NCBI RefSeq assembly: GCF_026262505.1
Contig: NC_067207.1
Span: 4,224,252 to 4,288,251, forward strand
From: Trichomonas vaginalis G3
Taxonomy: Eukaryota; Parabasalia; Trichomonadida; Trichomonadidae
Direction: 5' to 3'
DNA: 64,000 nt
In this document: piece after piece, positions 21,848 to 31,095 of the stretch
Numbering within the stretch: position 1 is the stretch's first letter
Layout of the letters: every line of letters begins with the position of its first letter
Program-made: the position numbers and the translations under genes
The notes under the pieces: generated by a model
Seen by the model: only the letters and a program-made list of their open reading frames with translations
The model's database searches: none
Told to the model about the DNA's origin: nothing

Positions 21848-22466
21848 TTACATGTATTTTTCAGCAACTTCGTCAAATAATTTTATAGCTTTGTCGATCT
21901 CATCTACTCTATTCAAACGTTTCTTTACCTTTCGTGGGAGCACCATACATTTTCTCAAACTTTTCAAGTAGTTCTGTTTCTGCAGCTCTCATATCGTTAA
22001 CAAACGCAACCTTAACTCTATTGACTATACTGTCATATCTTTGAGTTATATTAAATGTTCTTCCTATCTTATATCTCTTTGTATTGAAGTCCTTCGGTTT
22101 CTGAACGATGTAAAGTAAGCCTTCACTGCAACGTTCCGTATCGAATGAACCATATGTTATGAAATTATATCCAACAACTGGGTCAATCCAGAACAAAACT
22201 ACTGGTTAAAGACTTTTGTCTATAAGATATGCTCTTGTTCCATAGAATCTTACCGATATCATAAGCTCAGGATTTCTTGTCAAAATTTTCTGAGTAGAAG
22301 CATTTCTAACCCAATCGTGGGATGTTTTCTTTTCAGATAGTGTTAGAATGTCTGACAAAGAATATTTGTTGTATTTCTTTGAGTATCTTACGTTTAAATC
22401 ACCTATTCTAACCACTTTGGTGTCATTGTCTATCTTTCTAACTGTTTCAAACTCAGTGTTTGTCAT
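21848..22466 (-). pseudogene. Maverick 1: KilA-N-like N-terminus with T5orf172/GIY-YIG-like domain
   Basis: The N-terminal half resembles a Bro/KilA-N region. The C-terminal half has the LLYIVQ...YKIGRTFNITQRY...AETELLEKF pattern of the T5orf172/MUG113 family, related to GIY-YIG nucleases. Ends in EVAEKYM. Counterpart at 55,411-56,020. Broken here. Confidence 0.65.
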
Positions 22467-22469
22467 TTC

Positions 22470-23710
22470 CTGTTCTTACATACAAAATAAAAAAATAAAA
22501 AAAAATAAAACTAACGCTATTTTTTTATCTTGTATAAAAGATATGATTTCAGGGAGTTTTTTTACGAAGTGTCAAAGTTCTCTTCGTCAAAAAAATACAG
22601 TTATATCATGAAATTTGGTCATTTTTTTACGATTTCATAGAGTTTTTTTACGAAGTGTCAAAGTTCTCTTCGTCAAAAAAATACAGTTATATCATGAAAT
22701 TTGGTCATTTTTTCACTGTTTTCATGAGTTTTAGGCGACCCCGGTTTTTTCCCTACTCGCAATTTTTCACGATTTTCATAGAGTTTTTTTACGATTTTCG
22801 TACGGAATCTCGACCCGCGGTTTTCCGAGGGTCGCAAATTCTTGCGATTTTCGTACGGAATCTCTACCCTCGGTTTTCCGAGGGTAGCAAACATATGAGG
22901 AAATTCATGAAATTTGGTCATTTTTTCACGATTTCAGGGATTTTTTTTACGAAGTGTCAAAGTTCTCTTCGTCAAAAAAATACAGTTATATCATGAAATT
23001 TGGTCATTTTTTTACGATTTTCATGAGTTTTATGCAAGACCGAGAAAAGTCGGTCTAGAGAAATTTCACTCAAAAGTTCTTGTGTGCTTTGGTTTTTGAA
23101 CCAATCGTCTGTATGTTTGGTATCTGGAGCAAAACATGCTGTCAAAATACTTTGCATTTGGTACATATCGTCTTTGACCGAACGAATGAGACGGAGTTGT
23201 TTGTTAAACTGAACCCACTCGTATTCTTCATGAATTTTGTATAAAAGATATGATTTCAGGGATTTTTTTTACGAAGTGTCAAAGTTCTCTTCGTCAAAAA
23301 AATACAGTTATATCATGAAATTTGGTCATTTTACTCAGCAAAAATATATTTTAGGTGGAACCAGGTCCCTCGGTCACTCGGTCAACTAACATCTTTTTGA
23401 AAATGGTGACAACATGACATTTTGACAACAACACAGGAAATAAACTTCTTCGTATATGCTTTGTCAAGACTTTCATCGTAAATGAGCGTAAATCAGACAA
23501 AAATATATTTTAGGTGAAGAGGTGAGATCTCACCTCTTTTCTCACCTCTTGAATTTTGTATAAAAGATATGATTTCAGGGATTTTTTTTACGAAGTGTCA
23601 AAGTTCTCTTCGTCAAAAAAATACAGTTATATCATGAAATTTGGTCATTTTACTCAGCAAAAATATATTTTAGGTGAAGAGGTGAGATCTCACCTGTTTT
23701 CTCACCTCTT
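22470..23710. repeat. Repeat and gene-debris zone in Maverick 1
   Basis: At least five copies of a block with TATGATTTCAGGGA, a T-run, ACGAAGTGTCAAAGTTC, TCTTCGTCAAAA and CATGAAATTTGGTCA, a hairpin formed by the ACGAAG/CTTCGT arms. Between them lie scrambled short pieces of the KilA-N gene and GAGGTGAGATCTCACCTC palindromes (23,515-23,530 and 23,682-23,700). No complete gene is seen. Confidence 0.75.
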
Positions 23711-23712
23711 TT

Positions 23713-24630
23713 TCACAAGCGTCTTACATGAATTGTACGATGTATATTTGAAATCCTAAACAGTTTTGTAGCTTCTATTTCTTCTGTCAGTATGTCAAAA
23801 GTTTTAACAATGCCGAATGTTTCTTTATATTTCTTCTTGACGTCAGATAGAAGGAAATCGTCAGCAGTTGGATAGTTTTTGTTTAGAAATGTCAACATGT
23901 CCATTTTATCTTCTGCTGGTTTCTCTGCTTCTTTCTTTAAGTCAGCATAGTCGTTTCGCATACGTTCTATCTCTTTGACGGAGTAGTTATATTTCCTCAT
24001 TGCTGCTTTACATTTTGAACATTGTGGGTTCATTTTAGCATTGTACATTGAAATTTGACCTGCTAGAACAACTAAGGCGTCAATGGTTTTCTTTAACTCA
24101 AAAGTTGCTGGTTTTATCTGTTCGTTCCATACTTTACCTCTTTTATCTTTATCTCTTATCTGCCATACACATTTTGCAACTAACGAAACAAAGTTGTCGT
24201 AGGTCTTAAATTCTTCAGATTTATATATGTCAGAAACATTTTTATATACCATATCGCAGTCTTTGTCCATGACTTTGTGGTTGCAATGAAATCCAAGAAA
24301 CTCATAGTTTGCCTTACGTATGAACTTCTTTGGTTTCTACTGAGTCAGTTGCTTTGACTTCTATTTCATCGAATTCAGGAATAGTAAGCTTTTGTTGTTG
24401 TATTTCAGGAAGTTTAGGTAGATGGTCAATAATATCCTGCATTTCATAAAGATATTCTTCATTTGTTTCATCTTTCGCACTACAGTCTAAATCTCCTTGG
24501 AGAAGTTCTTGCTTTATCTTCTGGATTTCTGTTTCGAAAGTATATATGAAGAAGGAATGAAGCTTTTCATCTCTACTAACATTGAAGTTGGGTTCATGAC
24601 TAACGAGTTTGGTGAAGTTGTTGCTAACAT
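23713..24630 (-). pseudogene. Maverick 1: conserved protein with C-x2-C motif, unknown
   Basis: Counterpart of the whole gene at 56,985-57,932. It shows an acidic N-terminal half, a CSKC pair in a helical region and a basic C-terminal end (FRISNIHRTIHVRRL). No family recognised; broken here. Confidence 0.5.
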
Positions 24631-24639
24631 GTTCTTACA

Positions 24640-25085
24640 ATAAAAATAAAAAATATTTTTTTAAAAAACTAACTTTTTTTATTTCGGGAAAATTCATGAA
24701 AATTCAAGAGGTGAGAAAAGAGGTGAAAAAAGAGGTGAGATCTCACCTCTTCACCTAAAATATATTTTTGCTGAGTAAAATGAGTTTTGGTTGAAAAAAC
24801 AGGTGGAGCCAAAAGTGGCTCGACCTCAAAACAAGCATTTTGTGAAGAATATACCACCCGCCGGAATTCCGGCGGGTGCTTTTTATACAAAACATTGACG
24901 ATGAAATCATGACAAAACATGTACGAAGAAGTCTATCTCCTGTGTTGTTGTCTAAATGTCATGTTGTCACACTTTTTCAGAGAAGTTTAAATTACCTGGT
25001 GACCTGGTGACCTGGTGACGTAGTGACACCTAAAAACCATCTAACCTAAAATATATTTTTGCCGAATTCAATAAAAAGAAATGGT
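24640..25085. other. Intergenic palindrome cluster in Maverick 1
   Basis: Holds a GAGGTGAGATCTCACCTC palindrome (about 24,733-24,750) and a perfect 22-bp GC-rich palindrome ACCCGCCGGAATTCCGGCGGGT (24,856-24,877, written here as one 22-base inverted repeat: arm ACCCGCCGGAA and its complement). The latter sits in a ~70-bp inverted copy of part of the neighbouring KilA-N gene. Short tandem GACCTGGT repeats lie near 25,000. Confidence 0.6.
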
Positions 25086-25089
25086 TCAT

Positions 25090-25752
25090 TTACTCACAAT
25101 ATTTTTGTACAAAACGACCCCAAACTTTTAACCTCTCTTCTGCAGCTTCTAATGAAACTTTAGCGAGTTCATATTCTCTAAATTCTCTCTTTAAATCTTC
25201 TTGTTCCCATTGGTCTAGTTCGTATGGAGAGTCTCTATAACCAGAACATATCTCATGTTCATGTTCTATTTGTTTTTCGCGCATTTTTCTAACTTCTTGT
25301 TCGAACAAGGGTTTAGCATTCTCTGCTGTATCTTCAAGTTCTTCTTCATCTAATTTCTCATGAACTTTCTTGTCTATGGAGTCCAGAATTTTTCCAACTG
25401 CTATGCAATATTTTGGAGAAGCCCACATTGCTATATAGTTTACAAGTCTTGGGTCTACATACGTTCCTCTAACCTGTTTGATTTCATCGGGAATTCCTGC
25501 ATGAACTTTGTATAAAAAGCAACCGCCGGAATTCCGGCGGTTGGTATATTCTTCACAAAATGCCTTAAAATACTCTTCCCAGGACTTATTTTCCAACAAC
25601 TTTCTAAAGTCTTTCCTAAACTGCTGACACATATTTGTTACATTTATATAACCATCCTTGTCTCTACGTAAGACTTCAATACCGTTGTAAGTGCCTTTTG
25701 TGAATGTTTCGCCATTAGATTTGTTCGTGAACGTTTTTGCTTCGACTGTCAT
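25090..25752 (-). CDS. Maverick 1: KilA-N domain protein
   Basis: 220 residues, reads whole from the MTVEAKTF start (25,752), which lies just after the element's A-rich start signature. Classic KilA-N pattern: GYINVTNMCQQF, an acid-rich helix, then GTYVDPRLVNYIAMWASPKY and a GKILDSI helix; the last third is a Glu/Arg coiled coil. Expected to bind DNA and regulate the element or host. Residues encoded near 25,520 (NRRNSGG) coincide with a perfect GC palindrome, an odd insertion inside the domain. Confidence 0.75.
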   Translation of the reverse strand: MTVEAKTFTNKSNGETFTKGTYNGIEVLRRDKDGYINVTNMCQQFRKDFRKLLENKSWEEYFKAFCEEYTNRRNSGGCFLYKVHAGIPDEIKQVRGTYVDPRLVNYIAMWASPKYCIAVGKILDSIDKKVHEKLDEEELEDTAENAKPLFEQEVRKMREKQIEHEHEICSGYRDSPYELDQWEQEDLKREFREYELAKVSLEAAEERLKVWGRFVQKYCE

Positions 25753-25794
25753 TTCAGTTCTTACAATAAAAATAAAAAATATTTTTTTGGGTGG

Positions 25795-25984
25795 TACGTC
25801 GGACATTCGTTTGTGGCTTAACCGTCGGACATTCGTTTGTGGCTTAACCGTCGGACCACAACGATAAAAATCTCATTTTAACTCACTTTTTTTCTATCTT
25901 AAGGAAATTCATGAAAATTCAAGAGGGTGAAAAAACAGGTGAGAAAACAGGTGAGATCTCACCTCTTCACCTAAAATATATTTT
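25795..25984. other. Intergenic repeats in Maverick 1
   Basis: Three tandem copies of a ~27-base CGTCGGACATTCGTTTGTGG unit (25,797-25,860), shared with the minisatellite edge at 20,525, then an AGGTGAGATCTCACCT palindrome (about 25,949-25,964) just before the end of the next minus-strand gene. Confidence 0.65.
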
Positions 25985-26845
25985 TCAATACTTTTTCAGC
26001 ACTTTTCCGTAGTTGTATATGAAAGACAATTCGAGATAAAAGTCATAGTACAATGGTATTATATGCTGCAGACCATTTGTTGTGAACCAAACTTGAAAGT
26101 CAGAGAAACTGTTACTAGGTGGTTCGTAGAATTTAGAAGCAAAGTCATAAAAGTCCTTACCGATACACAGAAAACTGTTGTTGCTTGAACTGAAACTTGC
26201 ATGACACATGACATTTTGAGGGTCAAACACGTTTCTATAAACTGTCAAATCTGCTGGTGGAAGTATAAATTTAAATGGACCATCTGGTGGTAATGGTTCG
26301 TTCTGGTTTAGTAACCGAAGAAATTGTGCCCAAGAACGTTTGTCTACTCCCCAATATAAAAACTCTGTATCTCTTGGAGGGTTAATTTCAATCTTTTGAA
26401 ATGAAACTGTGGAGTTCATCTTGTCGTATTCTAGCTTCAGATAGTATGTTCCATTTAGTAAAGAGTCGTATTTTTCTTGAAATTCCCAGTAGTATTTGTT
26501 TATTTGAGTTTGAAAGTCATTTAGAGTTTTTTCAAGACTTTCGTCTGAACGAATTGTAAAGATTTTCATTTCGTCAAATTTTTCTATTAGACCATCAGAA
26601 CCTTTATACTGACCGTGAAAATATACTGCGAACATAAACGCGTTAGTTCTATTTGAAAACAAAACTCTTCTAAATCCTATTGCCTTTGCATCTGAAGGAC
26701 TTTGAAGCCAACGAATTGGATAGTCAAACCTGTAAGCTCCGGATGAAATTTCTTCATCTGAAATATTTCTACCAGCGTTTGTAAAGATATAGTCTAACGG
26801 TTTTGTATCTGCTACTTTTGTTCTTTGTTTTTCAACCTGAAGCAT
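25985..26845 (-). CDS. Maverick 1: conserved 286-residue protein, paralogue A
   Basis: Reads whole. Signature elements: KPLDYIFTNAG near the N-terminus, YRFDYPIRWLQSPSDAKAIG, and a C-terminal FSDFQVWFTTNG followed by LELSFIYNY. The same landmarks occur in the plus-strand gene at 31,096-31,944, so the two are paralogues inside one element; the Maverick 2 orthologue is 60,315-61,175. Strand-rich with few charged runs; a virion or host-contact protein is plausible, but no known family is recognised. Confidence 0.7.
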   Translation of the reverse strand: MLQVEKQRTKVADTKPLDYIFTNAGRNISDEEISSGAYRFDYPIRWLQSPSDAKAIGFRRVLFSNRTNAFMFAVYFHGQYKGSDGLIEKFDEMKIFTIRSDESLEKTLNDFQTQINKYYWEFQEKYDSLLNGTYYLKLEYDKMNSTVSFQKIEINPPRDTEFLYWGVDKRSWAQFLRLLNQNEPLPPDGPFKFILPPADLTVYRNVFDPQNVMCHASFSSSNNSFLCIGKDFYDFASKFYEPPSNSFSDFQVWFTTNGLQHIIPLYYDFYLELSFIYNYGKVLKKY

Positions 26846-26881
26846 TTAATATATGTAAAAATATACTGTTTTAAAAACGTT

Positions 26882-27466
26882 TTAAAATGGTATGCCATAT
26901 AGCTTCTTGAATTTGTTAAGAAGTATTTTAACGCATTTTCCATCTGTATCTCTAGTGTTTACATAAGCATAGCCTTCCTTAGTAAAATATACTCGTAATT
27001 TCCTATAGTTTACGCCGGTATAAAAGTAGAAAGAGTCTTGTTCTTCGCTATAGTAGTAAAACTCAAACGTATGCTTACCATAGTCTGTAATTTCAATTGT
27101 TTCATCTTCTAGTTCGTCGACAAATTCGAATACAATATCTCCAAATTTGCCTTTGTTCTTACTGTTTTCAGAACAAGTGACCCAACGTAAGTTTTCAAGT
27201 CTATTGTCGTTTCTTATACGGTTTATATGGTCTACAAAAGGTAAATTGTTAGGATTCAGTATAAAATGAGTTGCAATGACAATATGTTTAAAATAGTTTT
27301 TTCCACTCATATTCATAGTAGCATATCCGTCATTTCGCTCCCATTCGCTTAAAACTCTTTTTGTCTTTTTGTTTCTGACTTCAAATGACTCACAACAGTG
27401 AATTTCATATTTCTCATCTAACAAACAAGTTTCCCAACGGTCTTCTCCAACAAACTCAGCGTACAT
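26882..27466 (-). CDS. Maverick 1: HNH endonuclease (NUMOD4/HNH type)
   Basis: 194 residues, reads whole. An N-terminal NUMOD4-like segment (LSEWERNDGYATMNMSG) is followed by the HNH core VDHINRIRNDNRLENLRWVT, with the catalytic His and Asn pattern of phage and algal-virus homing endonucleases. It likely nicks or cuts DNA and may promote its own spread. Maverick 2 has only a short remnant at this place. Confidence 0.8.
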   Translation of the reverse strand: MYAEFVGEDRWETCLLDEKYEIHCCESFEVRNKKTKRVLSEWERNDGYATMNMSGKNYFKHIVIATHFILNPNNLPFVDHINRIRNDNRLENLRWVTCSENSKNKGKFGDIVFEFVDELEDETIEITDYGKHTFEFYYYSEEQDSFYFYTGVNYRKLRVYFTKEGYAYVNTRDTDGKCVKILLNKFKKLYGIPF

Positions 27467-27509
27467 TTCAAATAAAATAAAAAAATATTTTTTTGAAAAA
27501 ATTTTGTTT

Positions 27510-27600
27510 TAAATGGTATGCCATTTCATATTTCTCATCTAACAAACAAGTTTCCCAACGGTCTTCTCCAACAAACTCAGCGTACATTTTTATAAAAATA
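27510..27600 (-). pseudogene. Maverick 1: short HNH remnant
   Basis: About 90 bases made of the first codons of the HNH gene joined to its last codons, lying directly upstream of the whole HNH gene. The same remnant with the same junction is the only trace of the gene in Maverick 2 (61,203-61,285). Confidence 0.75.
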
Positions 27601-27617
27601 AAAAAATGTTTTTTCCT

Positions 27618-28202
27618 TTACTTTACATAACCACCTGCTGCCATAAGTCTTTGACGCCAACCCATACCAGCTAATGAAGGTTGACTTGGTTTAGTATTGA
27701 AACTAACCTTTGGTTTTGGTTTATCTTCAGTTTTTGGTTTTTCTTCTTCTATTGGTTTTTCATCACTTTTCGGTTCATTTGACTTTACCTCACTTGCAGG
27801 AACAGTTGTGTCGTCAACATCTTCATAAATATCATATGCCATCTGTTTCTGTTTTCCTTTCAACTTTTTGTGTTTGTTGTAAAGTTTAGAATATTTCGAC
27901 TCTAAGTCAATGAGATGTTCTATAATGAACTGTTGGTCAGTGAAGTAAACTTTTCCATCTGTTGTCTCGAAAGCTCCTTCAGACTTCAATATTTTATTTG
28001 TGAGAGTCTGTTTCTTTTTTGAGATACTAGCCGTTCCATTTTTATGAAAAGTGACTTTGTAGTTAGAGTTTGTATTTCCAGACCTGGCACTTTCTATTAT
28101 TGAATTTTTCTCTTCATCTGTAAGTTCTTTGACAGGTTTTGACAATGGTTCTGAACTTTTTGTTTGTGGTGTCAAATCTACCGTTTCAACTTCTTCGGTC
28201 AT
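27618..28202 (-). CDS. Maverick 1: 194-residue charged protein, unknown
   Basis: Reads whole. Low-complexity N-terminus, a central helical part (FIIEHLIDLESKYSKLYNK), a Lys/Glu/Pro-rich linker and a compact C-terminus GMGWRQRLMAAGGYVK. The Maverick 2 orthologue is 61,311-61,895 and nearly identical. The context among small virion-like genes suggests a structural or packaging role, unproven. Confidence 0.65.
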   Translation of the reverse strand: MTEEVETVDLTPQTKSSEPLSKPVKELTDEEKNSIIESARSGNTNSNYKVTFHKNGTASISKKKQTLTNKILKSEGAFETTDGKVYFTDQQFIIEHLIDLESKYSKLYNKHKKLKGKQKQMAYDIYEDVDDTTVPASEVKSNEPKSDEKPIEEEKPKTEDKPKPKVSFNTKPSQPSLAGMGWRQRLMAAGGYVK

Positions 28203-28221
28203 TTCATCTCAGTAAAAAATT

Positions 28222-28374
28222 TTAGTTTGGTTTGTTTTCAACTGGTTGTTGAGGTTTTTTAAGTCGGTCTAAAACTTCCTGAGGTATAGGAAGAACTTGA
28301 CAAACACGTTGTGTAACTGCTGGAAGCCGACAAATCCATCTTGAACCCATTTGTCTCAATGCTGTATTGTTCAT
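28222..28374 (-). CDS. Maverick 1: 50-residue small protein
   Basis: Starts MNNTALRQMGSRWICRLPAV and ends KPQQPVENKPN. The same small frame is kept in Maverick 2 (61,915-62,067) with only minor change, and both are preceded by the same CATCTCAGT spacer. A real small gene is likely; function unknown. Confidence 0.6.
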   Translation of the reverse strand: MNNTALRQMGSRWICRLPAVTQRVCQVLPIPQEVLDRLKKPQQPVENKPN

Positions 28375-28393
28375 TTCATCTCAGTAAAAAACT

Positions 28394-28795
28394 TTACATT
28401 CCCCACGTTTGAGGCGGTTGAGGTTGGTTGTTGTTTACCCACTGTTGTGCATGGTTATATCCTCTGTTAAAGAATCTTTCACCTTGGTCCATATAGTGCC
28501 CTGCTTGGTTATAGTAGTCATTTGCTTTGTTATAGTAGTTTCCTGCTTGTCTTCCTACATTGTCCATCCATCCTTGAACTTTTCCTCTTGTTTCAGGATT
28601 TGGAATAAGATTTGCTGCATCTCGTGCTACCTCCCAACCTTTCTGTACAGTTTGTATAATAGGTTGTGCTTTCTCTTTCAGTATACCTAATGTACTCAAA
28701 ATCTTCCTTCCAATTCCAAATGCACCTCTGGCTATTGTTCCCACTGCGGGCAAAAATCTAGATGCGACTCCTGCTAATGCGCCAAATAAACCCAT
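28394..28795 (-). CDS. Maverick 1: 133-residue amphipathic, possible membrane-active minor virion protein
   Basis: Reads whole. The N-terminus MGLFGALAGVASRFLPAVG is a Gly-led amphipathic helix of the kind seen in membrane-lytic minor capsid proteins (adenovirus pVI, polyomavirus VP2); the Gly2 could be myristoylated. The rest is Asn/Gln/Tyr-rich helices (YYNKANDYYNQAGHYMDQ) with a Pro/Gln tail. Maverick 2 orthologue: 62,087-62,488. Function by analogy only. Confidence 0.6.
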   Translation of the reverse strand: MGLFGALAGVASRFLPAVGTIARGAFGIGRKILSTLGILKEKAQPIIQTVQKGWEVARDAANLIPNPETRGKVQGWMDNVGRQAGNYYNKANDYYNQAGHYMDQGERFFNRGYNHAQQWVNNNQPQPPQTWGM

Positions 28796-28811
28796 TTCTT
28801 ATGGGTTAAAA

Positions 28812-29770
28812 ATGACGAATTCAAACAAGGACCCCTATGTTTCTAAAGCGACAAAGAAAGCACTCATGGTAAAAATCTTTAGTTCAACACCAAATGCTTG
28901 GTTTATGGATATCTTGGAAAACATTCCGAGGTATAGAGAAGATGGACCACCATATTGGCTAATATTTGTCGGTCAAAACACAAGATACTGTGAAGCCATA
29001 CCATTATGGTCCAAAAATATTTTAGATGTGAAAACTGCTTTGACAATATTCGTTGACAAATACCATCCAACAAAACTGACATCTGACTGTGAAAGTTCTT
29101 TCAAATCAGACGATATTAAAAACTATCTGCGTTCAAAAAATGTAAACCAATATTTCATTGTCGACCAAAACCATTCTGCTCTTGGTGTCATTGACAGTTG
29201 TATAAAAATCTTAAGAGACTTAAACCAACCACAAGGTGGTGAAGCAAATGAAATGTCATATGACGACAAATATAGACACTTCTCCATGGCAAAGATGAGA
29301 CAAGTTTTAAATATTTACAATAGCCGTAAACAAAAAGGTTTGGGAAACCACTCCCCCGAAGAAATGAAAAACAACCCCGACTTAGAGAAAGACTATATAT
29401 TTAATAGTTTAGTCAAAAGAGACAAACAAGAAAGAATGCCGGGCTTCAAACTTCAGAAAGGTGACAAAGTAAAAATAGAAATACCTAAACGCGACCCATA
29501 TGAAAATACTATTGACTATGACAACAATGGGAACCCGACAGGTACTCACATTCGTGTTCGTAAAATAGAAGAAAGTATACAAGAGAATATTATGAAGTTT
29601 TAGGCAAACATGGCAAAATGTACAGACTGCAAGCAGAAGATAAAACTACTATTGTCAGACCTCGTTTCAAACTTGTCAAAGTTCAAGGTGGTATACTTTC
29701 AAAGACAGTTCCTAACAAATATAAGACAACTCCTGACGAATATGCTAAAGAAGTTGAAAATGACGACTAA
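28812..29770 (+). pseudogene. Maverick 1: retroviral-type integrase (rve fold)
   Basis: Homologue of the whole gene at 62,505-63,464. Core with WFMDILENIP, a central TSDCESSF and the following helix spaced as in the DDE integrase fold, then a chromo/SH3-like C-terminal region. Mavericks use this enzyme to insert with 5-6 bp target duplications, which matches the 5 bp seen here. Broken in this element. Confidence 0.8.
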
Positions 29771-31077
29771 GCATTTCTATACCATGCGTAAACTGTCATG
29801 TAAGGTGGCATGTAGTCTTTACTTTGTCCCGTTGTTTGTGTATATCCTGAAACGAGATGTGAATGGTCTCCTCCTCCCTGAGTGTCACTCCAGTAACAAT
29901 TTATAGCAAACTCAACGTCGTCTTTAACATCATATCCTTTACCTTTTGTCATTCTTGACCATTCCCAATATCTATGCTTATGCCAACCTTCTCGAGATGT
30001 ACTTAAATCTATGTAGTGACTATGCGCAGGTAAGTTTTCACCTGAAATCGTTTTACTTCCACCTGTTTCCTTTGAAGAGTTTGCACAATACAAAAACCTG
30101 TCGACTATTTGAGTCCAAGTTCCAAAACCAAGTACTACTTCTGGTCTGGTAGAGTTCATTGAAACATATAATGAGCCAACCGGGTAAATAAGATTCGGCA
30201 AAATTTGTTTAAGCACATTGAGTTCCTGTCTTAGATGTATAATACTATTGTCATTAGACATCAAAGTATCTACAAGACTTGTTGCCGGTGGTATTGTTGG
30301 ACCTTTACTTGGCAAGGTTGTGTTTAGTGTAATATCATCTGCTGTAAAAGTTGTAAAACTTGTATGTGTATGTCCAACGTCACTTTTACTGTTTAAGGTT
30401 TCTTGTAAGTTTGTAATATTTGCAATGGTATGTGTATGTCCAACGTCACTTTTACTGTTTAAGGTTTCTTGTAAGTTTGTAATATTTGCAATGGTATGTG
30501 TATGTCCAACGTCACTTTTACTGTTTAAGGTTTCTTGTAAGTTTGTAATATTTGCAATGGTATGTGTATGTCCAACGTCACTTTTCCTGTTTAAGGTTTC
30601 TTGTAAGTTTGTAATATCAGATATAGAATGTGTATGAGTCTTTTTAGAATATTCGTTTTCAGCTCTTGTCACTTCACTTGACATTTTATTGTCAACATAT
30701 GTTTTGTCTGCTAGTTCAGGATGAGTATGTTCTTTTGTTGCATAAGCTTTGTTAGCTCTTTCTTTTTCTTTTGCTATTGCATCGTCTACATATGTTTTGT
30801 CAGCTTTGTTGTCAACATCTGCTTTCAAAAGAAGTTCATCTATAGGTTTCTCGTTTAAAGTTCCTTTTGTTGGATTTACACAGACAGTATGGTTCTTATT
30901 GTCTTGAAATAGAAACTCATCTGTCATTGGGTTTAATGTCAGTTTTAAGTTTCCTTCTTTCAATGACTCAGATATCTTAGAATAGTTTGAAAAGTTTGTT
31001 GTGTTCTTATTTAGAGCTTGTATAATGAGTTGTCGGTTGTGTTTTATTTCTCTCATAGACGCTGTTTCTTTCGACAT
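29767..31077 (-). CDS. Maverick 1: phage-type tail fibre with collar-like head
   Basis: 436 residues, reads whole. An N-terminal anchor region is followed by coiled-coil shaft segments with ADKTYVDNK motifs, then four near-identical 22-residue repeats (SDVGHTHTIANITNLQETLN; 66 bp each, about 30,360-30,630). The C-terminal head has YPVGSLYVSMNSTRPE, GFGTWTQIVDRFLYC, several His-rich AHSH/DHSH turns and a final MPPYMTVYAWYRN. This architecture is that of bacteriophage trimeric tail fibres and tail-collar domains. Expected role: receptor binding at virion vertices. Confidence 0.82.
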   Translation of the reverse strand: MSKETASMREIKHNRQLIIQALNKNTTNFSNYSKISESLKEGNLKLTLNPMTDEFLFQDNKNHTVCVNPTKGTLNEKPIDELLLKADVDNKADKTYVDDAIAKEKERANKAYATKEHTHPELADKTYVDNKMSSEVTRAENEYSKKTHTHSISDITNLQETLNRKSDVGHTHTIANITNLQETLNSKSDVGHTHTIANITNLQETLNSKSDVGHTHTIANITNLQETLNSKSDVGHTHTSFTTFTADDITLNTTLPSKGPTIPPATSLVDTLMSNDNSIIHLRQELNVLKQILPNLIYPVGSLYVSMNSTRPEVVLGFGTWTQIVDRFLYCANSSKETGGSKTISGENLPAHSHYIDLSTSREGWHKHRYWEWSRMTKGKGYDVKDDVEFAINCYWSDTQGGGDHSHLVSGYTQTTGQSKDYMPPYMTVYAWYRNA

Positions 31078-31095
31078 TTTTATTCTAGATAAAAT

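Noticed and set aside
24669-24920. 83-codon minus-strand frame in the Maverick 1 intergenic zone
   Set aside because: It is made of an inverted KilA-N piece and palindromic repeats and is not conserved in Maverick 2.
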